In this document: positions 15,969 to 24,832 of the stretch, piece by piece
Position numbering within the stretch: the stretch's first letter is position 1
Layout: every line of letters begins with the position of its first letter
NCBI RefSeq assembly: GCF_002886255.1
Contig: NZ_KZ614149.1
Coordinates: 124,001-188,000, forward strand
Direction: 5' to 3'
DNA: 64,000 bases
Source: Alteribacillus bidgolensis
GTDB taxonomy: Bacteria > Bacillota > Bacilli > Bacillales > Marinococcaceae
The notes under the pieces: generated by a model
Told to the model about the DNA's origin: nothing
Database searches by the model: none
What the model saw: the letters and a program-made list of their open reading frames with translations, nothing else
Position numbers and translations under genes: made by a program

Positions 15969-17138
15969 ATGTCAGGAAATGGTAAGCATAATTTCATAGT
16001 GTCTCGAGAGAACTGGTCCCTTCATCGAAAAGGTTATCAAGATCAAAGACGTCATCAGGAAAAAGTGCAGGAAGCTGTGAAACAAAATTTACCGGACCTC
16101 ATTTCAGAGGAAAATATCATTATGTCCAATGGTAAAGATGTAATCCGTATTCCTATTCGCTCTGTGGATGAATATAAAATTCGTTATAATATGGACAATA
16201 ACAAATATACAGGTCAAGGTGATGGAGACAGTAAAGAAGGAGACGTCATCGCAAGGGAACCTGGAGGAGGAAAAGAGCAAAAAGGAGCTTCAGGGAAAAA
16301 GCCAGGTGACAAAGCAGGGGAAGATTATTATGAAGCTGAAGTATCTATTTTAGAATTAGAAGAACTGTTATTCCGTGAAATGACTTTACCTAACTTGCAG
16401 CAAAAAGAGAAGGACGAAATAGTAGTAGAAGATATAGAATTTAATGACATACGTAAACAGGGGTTAATGGGCAATATTGATAAACGTCGCACCATTTTAT
16501 CCGCATTTAAGAGAAATGCATTAAAAGGCAAACCTAATATTAATCCTATTTACAATGAAGATCTTCGTTTTAAAACATGGAATGAAAAAGTAAAACCAGA
16601 GTCTAAGGCGGTTGTCCTTGCTATGATGGATACCTCAGGCTCTATGGGACGATGGGAAAAATTTATGGCAAGAAGTTTTTTCTTTTGGATGGTTCGATTT
16701 CTAAGAACGAAATATGAGACAGTGGATATCGAATTTATTGCACATCACACTGAAGCAAAAATTGTAAGTGAAGAAGACTTCTTTTCAAAAGGCGAAAGTG
16801 GGGGAACTATTTGTTCTTCTGCTTACGAAAAAGCACTTGAAACGATTGATAAAAATTATTCTCCAGTTCTTTATAATATTTATCCTTTTCATTTTTCAGA
16901 TGGAGACAATTTAACCTCTGACAATCATAAATGTTTACGGTTAATGAATGAATTAATGGAATTGTCCAGCATGGTAGGTTATGCGGAAGTAAATCAATAT
17001 CAGCGTCACTCCACGTTGATGCAAGCGTACAGAAAAATTAATGATGCTCGCTTCCGTCATTATATTCTCAAGCAAAAAGGCGATGTCTTTCATGCTTTAA
17101 AATGGTTTTTTTCTAAAGAAGAGCCAGAATACGTTTAA
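15969..17138 (+). CDS. yhbH: sporulation protein YhbH
   Basis: 389 residues. The second of two adjacent ATGs (15966, 15969) is best placed behind AAAGGGGG; the ATG at 15942 is too far upstream. The protein begins MSGNGKHNFIVSRENWSLH, then has a charged Gly/Lys linker (about 80-115) and a von Willebrand A-like domain with the metal site DTSGSMG near residue 217. YhbH of Bacillus is a sigma-E-controlled mother-cell protein linked to PrkA. The DUF444 family as a whole is found beside PrkA in many bacteria. Confidence 0.93.
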   Translation: MSGNGKHNFIVSRENWSLHRKGYQDQRRHQEKVQEAVKQNLPDLISEENIIMSNGKDVIRIPIRSVDEYKIRYNMDNNKYTGQGDGDSKEGDVIAREPGGGKEQKGASGKKPGDKAGEDYYEAEVSILELEELLFREMTLPNLQQKEKDEIVVEDIEFNDIRKQGLMGNIDKRRTILSAFKRNALKGKPNINPIYNEDLRFKTWNEKVKPESKAVVLAMMDTSGSMGRWEKFMARSFFFWMVRFLRTKYETVDIEFIAHHTEAKIVSEEDFFSKGESGGTICSSAYEKALETIDKNYSPVLYNIYPFHFSDGDNLTSDNHKCLRLMNELMELSSMVGYAEVNQYQRHSTLMQAYRKINDARFRHYILKQKGDVFHALKWFFSKEEPEYV

Positions 17139-17209
17139 TAATGAAACATTCCCGGCTTTCCTTCGTATATAATAGAAATGAAGTCAGTTAAAAGTGAGGG
17201 CCGGATTTT

Positions 17210-17527
17210 ATGATAATTGTTAGTACGGAAAAAGTAGCAGGTAGTGAGGTAAAGGAAGCTTTAGGAGTAGTAAAAGGTAATACGGTAAGAGCTAAACACC
17301 TTGGCAAAGATATTGCAGGAAGTTTACGAGGACTGGTTGGCGGAAAGATGAAAGAGTATGAAGAAATGTTTTTAGAAGCAAGAGAATATGCTGAAAAAGA
17401 AATGATAGAAGAAGCAAAAAAGCTGGGAGCTGATGCAGTTGTCAGTGTACGTTACTCTTCTTCTTCTATTATGAACGGTACTTCTGAAGTGATGGTTTAC
17501 GGTACTGCTGTAACGTTAAAAAAATAG
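17210..17527 (+). CDS. YbjQ/UPF0145 heavy-metal-binding-domain protein
   Basis: 105 residues. Family marks: MIIVSTEKVAG, the central helix with GLVGGKMKEYEEMF, and the closing ADAVVSVRYSSSSIMNG followed by VMVYGTAVTL. Members form pentamers; the role is unknown despite the domain name. A TATAAT at 17168-17173 lies 37 bases before the start, without a clear -35. Followed by a good terminator. Confidence 0.9.
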   Translation: MIIVSTEKVAGSEVKEALGVVKGNTVRAKHLGKDIAGSLRGLVGGKMKEYEEMFLEAREYAEKEMIEEAKKLGADAVVSVRYSSSSIMNGTSEVMVYGTAVTLKK

Positions 17528-17537
17528 GCATTTTATT

Positions 17538-17569
17538 TAAGCTTGCGTTGTTAGCGCAGGCTTTTTTTT
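17538..17569 (+). terminator. intrinsic terminator after the YbjQ gene
   Basis: AAGCTTGCG and CGCAGGCTT pair with one G-U around a seven-base loop and are followed by a long T run. The 250 bases after it, to the tetR promoter, hold no gene that I can see. Confidence 0.85.
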
Positions 17570-17818
17570 AATCCTGTTAAGCACTAGTTTCAGGTTCTCC
17601 CCTGCAGCAGCACTAACGTTTTCAGAGGTTCCTATACATAATGAAAATGAAAGTGTTTCTTAGAGTGTGCATCTAGTTCCAGTTTTAACTGGCGGTTCTA
17701 CGAGTAAATCCGTAACATGAAGTGATGTACTTAGCCGATATCCATTCGTACATAAGATGCTTTTGTGTTTAATTAGTTAACAGAAAATTATGTCTTTCAG
17801 TGAGGGAAACGATTATTA

Positions 17819-17865
17819 TTGACTCATATATCCGTTCAGTGTAAAATAACTACCGACCGTTAGTT
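17819..17865 (+). promoter_or_regulatory. promoter and palindromic operator of the tetR gene
   Basis: TTGACT (17819-17824), a 17-base spacer and TAAAAT (17842-17847) form a good sigma-A promoter. An 18-bp near-palindrome, AACTACCGACCGTTAGTT (17848-17865), starts right after the -10 box and covers the transcription start. This placement is typical of TetR self-repression. Confidence 0.72.
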
Positions 17866-17891
17866 AGTTTGCAGTTGAAAGGGTTGAGGAT

Positions 17892-18473
17892 ATGACAGTA
17901 GATAAAATTAAAAAAACCGCTTTAGAATTATTTGCCGAAAATGGTTATGATGGAACAAGTCTGTCAGATATAGCAAAGCGAGTAGGGATTAAAAAGCCGT
18001 CATTATACAATCATTTTGATAACAAAGAAGCACTGTATTTCGCCACGATAGAAGATGTATTTCGCGCCTATGTAGACTATGTTAATGAGTCCTTAGCTGA
18101 TATAAAAGTAAAGACAGTAAAAACAAAATTAAAACAAGCACTTATATCAACAGCACAATTTTTAAGCTCTGACGATATAGGCATGATGTACATGAGAGTA
18201 TTGATGTTCCCGCCAATGGACCTTAGAGAAAATATCGTGAAACGCTTTGAATTATGGGAAGGCGAAACGGATGAAATCTATATTCAGTTATTTGAAGAAG
18301 GTATTAAAAACAATGAAATTCAATCAGGAGATATACAAATATATTTGCAGGCTTTTTATACATTACTTGATGGAATTTCTACAGACATGTTTATCTATTC
18401 AAAAGAAAAAGTGGACGCCAAACTAGAAGCTGGCTGGATGGTGTTTTGGAATGGGATAAGTGTTAGAAAGTAG
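17892..18473 (+). CDS. TetR/AcrR-family transcriptional regulator
   Basis: 193 residues. The N-terminal 50 residues are a TetR helix-turn-helix (ALELFAENGYDGTSLSDIAKRVGIKKPSLYNHF). The C-terminal ligand domain is helical, with LFPPMDLRENI, and of usual length. It probably represses itself through the palindrome at 17848 and also the exporter gene 9 bases downstream in the same transcript. The effector is unknown; a drug or lipid-like compound is likely from the partner gene. Confidence 0.9.
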   Translation: MTVDKIKKTALELFAENGYDGTSLSDIAKRVGIKKPSLYNHFDNKEALYFATIEDVFRAYVDYVNESLADIKVKTVKTKLKQALISTAQFLSSDDIGMMYMRVLMFPPMDLRENIVKRFELWEGETDEIYIQLFEEGIKNNEIQSGDIQIYLQAFYTLLDGISTDMFIYSKEKVDAKLEAGWMVFWNGISVRK

Positions 18474-18482
18474 GTGGGGACA

Positions 18483-18992
18483 ATGCTAGAAGTTATCGGT
18501 TGGTATATAAGTATATTTTTAATGGCAGCTACGCCTTGGCTCGAACTATTAGTAGTAATCCCTATCGGAATAGGAGCGGGATTAAATCCTGTGATCGTTG
18601 GTGTAATTGCCTTCCTTGGAAATGCTTTACCCGTTTTTTTATTAATTTACGGTATGGATGGCATACGTGAAATGAAATGGATAAAAAAATGGAAAGAACG
18701 GGCACGGTTTAGGCATGATGTTCAGCAAAGCGCAGATAAAGAAAAGCTTGCTAAAAAACAAGCGAGGAAAGAAAAAATGCAGCGTGTATTTGATAAGTAC
18801 GGCGTAGCAGGGCTTGCGCTTGCTGGTCCCGGGATAACAGGTATCCACTTGGCGACCATTTTTGCAATGGCTTTTAATGCAAAGAAAAGAAAGGTTGTAT
18901 TGTGGATGAATGTCAGCCTTGCCCTATGGACATTAGGAATGACTGCTGCTTCTTTTTACGGTATTGAATGGCTTGCGAATCTGTTTGGATAA
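18483..18992 (+). CDS. small multi-drug export protein (COG2426 type)
   Basis: 169 residues. The ATG at 18483 is preferred to the GTG at 18474 because AGGTGGGG lies between them. About four membrane segments: residues 5-22, 27-55, a long basic cytoplasmic loop (66-104, rich in Lys, Arg and Gln), then 108-128 and 140-165. The motifs TPWLELLVVIPIGIGAGL and LAGPGITGIHLATIFA mark the putative small multi-drug export family. It is co-transcribed with its TetR regulator. Confidence 0.85.
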   Translation: MLEVIGWYISIFLMAATPWLELLVVIPIGIGAGLNPVIVGVIAFLGNALPVFLLIYGMDGIREMKWIKKWKERARFRHDVQQSADKEKLAKKQARKEKMQRVFDKYGVAGLALAGPGITGIHLATIFAMAFNAKKRKVVLWMNVSLALWTLGMTAASFYGIEWLANLFG

Positions 18993-18994
18993 AG

Positions 18995-19033
18995 AAAGCT
19001 GTGTTAAAAGAATTTTTTCTTTGACACAGCTTT
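18995..19033 (+). terminator. terminator-like hairpin after the export gene
   Basis: AAAGCTGTGT and ACACAGCTTT are perfect arms around a 19-base T-rich loop. It lies between the exporter gene and the convergent tRNA-Pro. Confidence 0.65.
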
Positions 19034-19051
19034 ACTATGTATATTCGAAAC

Positions 19052-19128
19052 TGGTCGGGATGACAGGATTTGAACCTGCGACTCCAGACACCCCATGCCT
19101 GTGCTCTGCCAAGCTGAGCTACATCCCG
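19052..19128 (-). tRNA. tRNA-Pro (GGG)
   Basis: Minus-strand cloverleaf. Acceptor CGGGATG pairs with CATCCCG, D arm GCTC/GAGC, anticodon stem CAGGC/GTCTG with loop ATGGGGT giving anticodon GGG, T loop TTCAAAT, and an encoded CCA. It is a lone tRNA, convergent with the exporter gene. Confidence 0.95.
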
Positions 19129-19224
19129 TATCTACAAAAATATTTTAATATATTCATTGCAGACATGCAACGGGCAGCTGGATAATAGAAGCAGTGATTG
19201 CTTCTATAACAGCAAAACATCACG

Positions 19225-19761
19225 TCAAGAATTCCAATACGTCTGGATAAATTCATCTCGTCCAGATTGCTCTCGGTCTTTTTTATAATCTTTTTCATTT
19301 TTTTTATAGAAATCCTGATGATATTCCTCAGCTGGGTAAAATACTGCAGCGGGTAAAATTTTTGTGACGATCGGTTTTTGAAAACGGCCGCTGTCTTTTA
19401 TTTCTTGTCGAGATTTTTCTGCTAAATCTTTCTGCAGCTCATTGTGATAAAAAATGGCTGTTCTATATTGAGGCCCTCGGTCGTGAAACTGACCTTCGTC
19501 ATCAGTAGGATCAACTTGAGGCCAATACAATTCCAAAAGTTTGTCATAGGGAAACAAGTAGGGATCAAAAGTAATTTGTATAGCTTCATAATGACCGGTC
19601 TGGCCTGTTTTTACATCTTCGTACGTTGGGTTTTCAACATTTCCACCTGTGTAACCAGAAATGACACTAACGATTCCTTCCATTTCATCAAACGGTTTAA
19701 CCATGCACCAGAAACATCCTCCAGCAAAAGTAGCTTTCTGGTATTGTGTATCATCTTTCAC
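19225..19761 (-). CDS. msrA: peptide methionine sulfoxide reductase A
   Basis: 178 residues from a GTG at 19761, set by AAAGGAG eight bases before it; the upstream ATG at 19800 has no ribosome binding site. It repairs oxidised methionine (S form). The active site GGCFWC lies at residues 14-19 with Cys16 as nucleophile, followed by EGIVSVISGYTGG, GHYEAIQ and the C-terminal AEEYHQDFY. No MsrB domain is fused and none lies next to it. Confidence 0.95.
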   Translation of the reverse strand: MKDDTQYQKATFAGGCFWCMVKPFDEMEGIVSVISGYTGGNVENPTYEDVKTGQTGHYEAIQITFDPYLFPYDKLLELYWPQVDPTDDEGQFHDRGPQYRTAIFYHNELQKDLAEKSRQEIKDSGRFQKPIVTKILPAAVFYPAEEYHQDFYKKNEKDYKKDREQSGRDEFIQTYWNS

Positions 19762-19922
19762 GAACAAAACTCCTTTCTGTAAAAAAAGTATACCATGCAT
19801 CTTTTGACATCTGCTAGCAACCTGTTTGTTCCTTAAATACTTTTATATTGTAAATGGTTGAAATGTTAGCATTGTAAAAGTATAATTCCCAAATACAGCA
19901 ACGGTGAAGGGAGAGACTAAAA

Positions 19923-20843
19923 ATGGATAAAATGCAGCTATTTGTGAATAAATTTTTTGCATTATTTGTTATTATCGTATCGTTTATCGCTTTCTATTTT
20001 CCGGATTATTTTATTTGGATTACAGAATACATAGCTGTTTTGTTAGGGATCGTTATGTTTGGCATGGGATTAACCATGAAAGTCTCCGATTTTGTGATCG
20101 TTGTTAAAAAACCCCTTTCTGTGTGTCTAGGAGTATTAGCCCAATTTATTATTATGCCAATTGCAGCCTTTAGTCTAGCTGTTATTTTGCAGCTGCCGCC
20201 GGAACTAGCAGCTGGATTAGTGCTTGTAGGGGCTTGTCCGGGCGGAACTGCTTCAAATGTAATGGTTTATCTTGCAAAAGGAGATATTGCGGTGTCTGTA
20301 GCAATGACGTCTGTATCTACGATGCTGGCGCCGATTTTAACGCCATTTATATTAATGTTATTAGCTAATGAATGGCTGCCCGTTGAGGCAGGTTCTATGT
20401 TTATTTCAATCATTCAAGTTATTATTATTCCAATATCTTTGGGACTATTAGTGAACAGTTTTTTTCCTAGAGCAGTTACGCGCAGTGTAAGATTTTTGCC
20501 TGTGATTTCAGTTGCAGCTATTATTGCTATTGTGGGAGCAGTAATCGCGGCGAATAAAGAAAATATTTTATCAACTGGTGTTCTCGTAATGATTGCGGTT
20601 ATTTTACACAACAGCTTTGGCTTATTACTCGGCTACGCAGCTGCAAAAATATCTGGGTTGGATGAAACAAAGCGAAGAGCTGTGGCGCTTGAAGTAGGTA
20701 TGCAAAATTCGGCTTTAGGCACACAGCTTGCCACTGCGCATTTTACGCCGCTGGCAGCTCTTCCAAGTGCAGTTTTTTCTGTATGGCACAATATTTCAGG
20801 TCCTATTTTAGTAGGGTGGTGGAACAAAAAAGATCAATCATAA
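19923..20843 (+). CDS. bile acid:sodium symporter (BASS) family transporter
   Basis: 306 residues with eight to ten membrane segments. The family signature GLVLVGACPGGTASNVMVYLAKGD and the second half VALEVGMQNSALGTQLA are both present; these carry the sodium-site residues. Close to YocS of B. subtilis. Bacterial members move organic acids such as pantoate or keto acids rather than bile acids, so the substrate is open. Start after GGTGAAGGGAG. Confidence 0.9.
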   Translation: MDKMQLFVNKFFALFVIIVSFIAFYFPDYFIWITEYIAVLLGIVMFGMGLTMKVSDFVIVVKKPLSVCLGVLAQFIIMPIAAFSLAVILQLPPELAAGLVLVGACPGGTASNVMVYLAKGDIAVSVAMTSVSTMLAPILTPFILMLLANEWLPVEAGSMFISIIQVIIIPISLGLLVNSFFPRAVTRSVRFLPVISVAAIIAIVGAVIAANKENILSTGVLVMIAVILHNSFGLLLGYAAAKISGLDETKRRAVALEVGMQNSALGTQLATAHFTPLAALPSAVFSVWHNISGPILVGWWNKKDQS

Positions 20844-20847
20844 AATC

Positions 20848-20875
20848 AGCCCTCCTTTCAGGTTGAAAGGGGGCT
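20848..20875. terminator. hairpin between convergent BASS and glgP genes
   Basis: AGCCCTCCTTTCA and TGAAAGGGGGCT pair with little loop. The T tail is better on the minus strand (GATTTTATG), so it mainly serves the glycogen operon, about 65 bases past the glgP stop. Confidence 0.6.
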
Positions 20876-20939
20876 GTACTAATTTCTATAGAGGATAATA
20901 TAAAGGCAGCTGCCCTTTTGTTTTTACCTTTATAATCTT

Positions 20940-23372
20940 TTAACGAGAAAAAACAGGGGATTTAGAAACCTTCCATATTTCTGAAGCGTATTCATGAATC
21001 GTTCGGTCACTGGAAAATTTCCCTGAATGAGCAATATTTGTAATACTCATTTTCATCCATTTTTGTTGATTGCGATATGTTTGGTCGACAAATTCCTGCA
21101 TTTCTTCGTAGCTATTGAAATCTTTCAGAACAAAAAATTCATCATTATGAGATAGTAAATTATAGTAAATATCTTTAAAGTCTTTTTCATCATTACCAAA
21201 AAAGCCATCGTGCAATTGATTTAAAATGGATTGTAAACGTTCGTCAGTTTGATACAAGTCTTGGGCATTATACCCGCCGTGGTGATAAAAATGAAGGACT
21301 TCGTCTGAAGTGAGGCCAAATGTAAATATATTGTTTTCGCCAACCATATCTTTTATTTCAATGTTGGCCCCATCTAGCGTTCCGAGGGTAAGTGCTCCGT
21401 TCATCATCATCTTCATGTTGCCTGTGCCAGATGCTTCTTTACTGGCAGTGGAGATCTGCTCACTAACATCAGCAGCAGGAATTATTTTTTCAGCTAGTGT
21501 TATATTATAGTTTTCTAAAAATACGACCTTTAGTTTATTTTGAATCGTATCGTCATTATTAATGATATCAGCAGCAGAAAGGATGAAACGAATAACTTGT
21601 TTGGCGAAATAATAGCCTGGAGCGGCCTTGGCTCCAAAAATAAACGTACGCGGAATGATATCAAGGTCCGGGTTTTCTTTTAGAGTATTGTACAAGTAAA
21701 TAATATGAAATATATTTAGCAGCTGACGCTTATAGCCGTGCAATCGTTTAATATGAACATCGAAAATAGACTGGTCATTAACGATTAATCCAGTTTGAGC
21801 TTTGATGATACGGGCGAGCCTTTGTTTATTATATGTTTTTACTTCTTTTGCTTTTAACTGAAAGGATGGATCTTCTGCATAGCGTATAAGCTTAATTAAA
21901 TCTTTAGGACGTTCCTTCCATTGATTTCCGATTGCAGACGTAATTAAACGGGAAAGTTCAGGATTTATTTGCAGCAGCCACCTTCTATGAGTAATACCAT
22001 TTGTTTTGTTATTAAATTTTGCTGGATACAGTCGATAAAAATGTTTCATTTCTTTATTTTTTAGAATATCAGTATGGATTTTAGCAACACCGTTTACACT
22101 GTGGCTCCCAACAATTGCTAAATGAGCCATTTTTATTTGTCCATAACTGATGATGGCAAGTTCAGGGATTTCATTTCTAAATTGTTTGTGGTCAAACCAA
22201 ATATTTTGGCAAAACCTTTCGTTTATTTCTTCTACAATCATGTAAATTCTTGGCAGCAGGGAAGAAAACAAGTCCACTGGCCAAGTCTCTAGTGCTTCAC
22301 TAAGGGTGGTGTGGTTCGTATAGGCCACTGTTTGGGTCGTAATAGACCAGGCTTGCTCCCAGCCCATCTCTTCTTCATCCATTAATAATCTCATTAATTC
22401 GGGAACTACCAAACTAGGATGAGTGTCATTGATTTGAATAGCCACTTTGCTCGAAAACTCTGATAACGATTTAAAATAATTGGTTTTAAATGAGCGAATA
22501 ATACTTTGAAGTCCTGCAGATACGAGAAAGTACTGCTGTTTCAATCGAAGTTTTTTTCCTTCAAAATGAGAATCATCAGGATAAAGAAACTCAGATATTT
22601 GCTCAATGGAACGTTTATATTCTAGATAATCGTTATATTGTGGAAGTTCATTTTGAGAATAAGCTGCTGCATCAATTGATGATTCGGCGCTCCATAATCT
22701 AAGTGTATTAACGGTTTGATTGTTATATCCAGTAATTGGTACATCAAACGGCACAGCCCTAACAGTTTCCGCGTTTTCGTAATAAAACTGCAGCCGTCCG
22801 TTTTCTTCTTTCATGTTAATAGTGCCGCCAAACTTCACTTCCACGCTCTCATCTGGTTTTCTATGTTCCCATACATAATCATCTTTTAGCCAATAATCTG
22901 GCAATTCAACTTGATTTCGGTTAATCAGCCTTTGTTCAAACAATCCGTATTTATAACGTATACCACATCCATGTCCGGGAATTTGCAAGGAAGCCATAGA
23001 ATCTAAAAAACAAGCAGCCAGCCTCCCAAGTCCTCCGTTACCAAGTCCGGCATCGTGTTCACAAGCCAGCACCTCATCCAAAGTAAAGCCAAGCTTTTTC
23101 ACTACTTTTTTTGCCGGCTCTAACATTTGAAGATTTAAGAGGTGTACTTTCATCAATTTTCCGAGTAGAAATTCCATTGAAAAATAATATACTTGTTTTT
23201 CGTTATTCTTGTCATAAAATTCCTGCGTTAATTTCCAATCCACATTTATTTTTTCGGTTAATATACAGCTTAGGGCAATAAATATATCTCTGTTTGATGC
23301 ATCTTTAACAGAAATGCCTAGTTTTGTTTCGAGATGGCTGTTTATGGCTTCTTGTATCTCTTTCTCTTTCAT
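20940..23372 (-). CDS. glgP: glycogen phosphorylase
   Basis: About 810 residues from the ATG at 23372, which has AAGGGAG before it; the ATG at 23396 lacks one. It removes glucose-1-phosphate from glycogen ends using pyridoxal phosphate. The cofactor lysine motif EASGTGNMKMMMNGALTLGTLDGAN lies near residue 655. Other blocks: GNGGLGRLAACFLDS, NDTHPSL and KRLHGYKRQLLN. Last gene of the operon glgB-glgC-glgD-glgA-glgP, 33 bases after glgA. Confidence 0.96.
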   Translation of the reverse strand: MKEKEIQEAINSHLETKLGISVKDASNRDIFIALSCILTEKINVDWKLTQEFYDKNNEKQVYYFSMEFLLGKLMKVHLLNLQMLEPAKKVVKKLGFTLDEVLACEHDAGLGNGGLGRLAACFLDSMASLQIPGHGCGIRYKYGLFEQRLINRNQVELPDYWLKDDYVWEHRKPDESVEVKFGGTINMKEENGRLQFYYENAETVRAVPFDVPITGYNNQTVNTLRLWSAESSIDAAAYSQNELPQYNDYLEYKRSIEQISEFLYPDDSHFEGKKLRLKQQYFLVSAGLQSIIRSFKTNYFKSLSEFSSKVAIQINDTHPSLVVPELMRLLMDEEEMGWEQAWSITTQTVAYTNHTTLSEALETWPVDLFSSLLPRIYMIVEEINERFCQNIWFDHKQFRNEIPELAIISYGQIKMAHLAIVGSHSVNGVAKIHTDILKNKEMKHFYRLYPAKFNNKTNGITHRRWLLQINPELSRLITSAIGNQWKERPKDLIKLIRYAEDPSFQLKAKEVKTYNKQRLARIIKAQTGLIVNDQSIFDVHIKRLHGYKRQLLNIFHIIYLYNTLKENPDLDIIPRTFIFGAKAAPGYYFAKQVIRFILSAADIINNDDTIQNKLKVVFLENYNITLAEKIIPAADVSEQISTASKEASGTGNMKMMMNGALTLGTLDGANIEIKDMVGENNIFTFGLTSDEVLHFYHHGGYNAQDLYQTDERLQSILNQLHDGFFGNDEKDFKDIYYNLLSHNDEFFVLKDFNSYEEMQEFVDQTYRNQQKWMKMSITNIAHSGKFSSDRTIHEYASEIWKVSKSPVFSR

Positions 23373-23405
23373 AAATCCACTCCCTTGTTGGTGCATTTAA
23401 GAAAA

Positions 23406-24812
23406 TCAAAGCTCTTCATACATGGAAAGGTATTTTTTTGCAGATTGATGCCAGCTGGTAGAGGAGGCGTAAATGTTATTTAAGATGTTATCCCACAGTT
23501 CTGGTGTGCGATATATGTTTAATGCATATTGGGTTGCATTAAACATATCGTGGGCATTGAAATTTGTAAATGAAAAACCGTTTCCTTCTTTCGTATATTC
23601 ATTAAAAGGAACGACAGTGTCCCGCAGTCCTCCTGTTTCACGAACTATTGGCGCTGTTTCATATTGTAAAGCGATTAATTGACCAAGCCCGCACGGTTCA
23701 AATCTCGAAGGCATAAGAAAAAAGTCAGCACCAGCATAAATCCTTCGTGCGAGTGCTTCATTAAAAAAATTATAAAAAACAATCTGCTCTTTATGTTTAT
23801 GTGCGGCCTCTAATAAAGTATCTTCAATAGATCCATCGCCAGTACCTAAAATAATAAGCTGCACATCTTCTTGCAATATTTCATCAAGCATACAGGTGAC
23901 AAGAGAAAGCCCCTTTTGTTCAACTAGCCTTGAAATAATCCCTATAACAGGAGTTTCTGAAGAAACAGGCAGATTAGCTTCTTTCTGCAAAGCTTTTTTA
24001 TTTTCTTTTTTGTCCTCTGAAGAATGGTAATAGTTTTTATGCAGGTTTGTATCTGTTTTGGGATTAAATTCAGAAGTATCTATTCCATTTACTACTCCAT
24101 ACAGTTTTTCATGGTGTTCACGCAGGAGAGGATCAAGACCCTCTCCATAATAACTGTATTGTATTTCTTTGGCATAAGAAGGACTCACTGTAGTTAAAAG
24201 GTCTGCGTGATAAATTCCAGCTTTCATGCAATTTAGCAATCCATCCCATTCCATTCCAAACATATGCTCAGAACCGATATTTAGCAGCTCATTGAACATA
24301 TTAGCAGGCATAATACCCTGGTATTGAATATTATGGATAGTAAACACAGATTTAACGCCAGCAATAGGCTGCAAGATTTTCACAAATGCAGGAATTAAAC
24401 CGGTCTGCCAGTCGTGACTATGAATAATATCTGGGGTAAAAGAAAGAAACGGCAGTGATTCGATAACTGCTCGACTAAAAAAAACAAACCGTTCCCCGTC
24501 ATCGAAATACCCATAGGTACCTTTTCTGCCGAAGTAGTAGGAATTTTTAATAAAATAATAAGTAATGTTGTTATGACAAAGTTTATACAGAGAAGCTTCT
24601 TGATTACGCCAGCCAACAGGAACATTAAACGATGAAACAAGGTCTGTTTCTGATTGGTTAAGTTTTATATCTTCATAGAAAGGCAGTATAACATTGATAT
24701 TACAATGTTGTTCATTTTGCAGTGCAGCAGGTAAAGAACCGATCACATCGGCCAGCCCTCCGGTTTTTATAAAGGGAGTGCATTCAGAGGCAGTAAATAA
24801 GATGTTCAACAT
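23406..24812 (-). CDS. glgA: glycogen synthase (ADP-glucose)
   Basis: 468 residues, start after AAGAGGAGC. A GT5 glycosyltransferase that adds glucose from ADP-glucose to glycogen. The N-terminal KTGGLADVIGSLP binds ADP-glucose. The C-terminal Rossmann half holds SRLVEQKGLSLV, the acidic pair in PSRFEPCGLGQL and the closing RETGGLRDTV. It follows glgD by about 20 bases. Confidence 0.96.
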   Translation of the reverse strand: MLNILFTASECTPFIKTGGLADVIGSLPAALQNEQHCNINVILPFYEDIKLNQSETDLVSSFNVPVGWRNQEASLYKLCHNNITYYFIKNSYYFGRKGTYGYFDDGERFVFFSRAVIESLPFLSFTPDIIHSHDWQTGLIPAFVKILQPIAGVKSVFTIHNIQYQGIMPANMFNELLNIGSEHMFGMEWDGLLNCMKAGIYHADLLTTVSPSYAKEIQYSYYGEGLDPLLREHHEKLYGVVNGIDTSEFNPKTDTNLHKNYYHSSEDKKENKKALQKEANLPVSSETPVIGIISRLVEQKGLSLVTCMLDEILQEDVQLIILGTGDGSIEDTLLEAAHKHKEQIVFYNFFNEALARRIYAGADFFLMPSRFEPCGLGQLIALQYETAPIVRETGGLRDTVVPFNEYTKEGNGFSFTNFNAHDMFNATQYALNIYRTPELWDNILNNIYASSTSWHQSAKKYLSMYEEL

Positions 24813-24832
24813 AGCTCGCTCCTCTTAAATGA

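Noticed and set aside
16168..16353. 61-codon ORF inside yhbH
   Set aside because: It is a shadow frame of the Lys/Gly-rich linker of YhbH.
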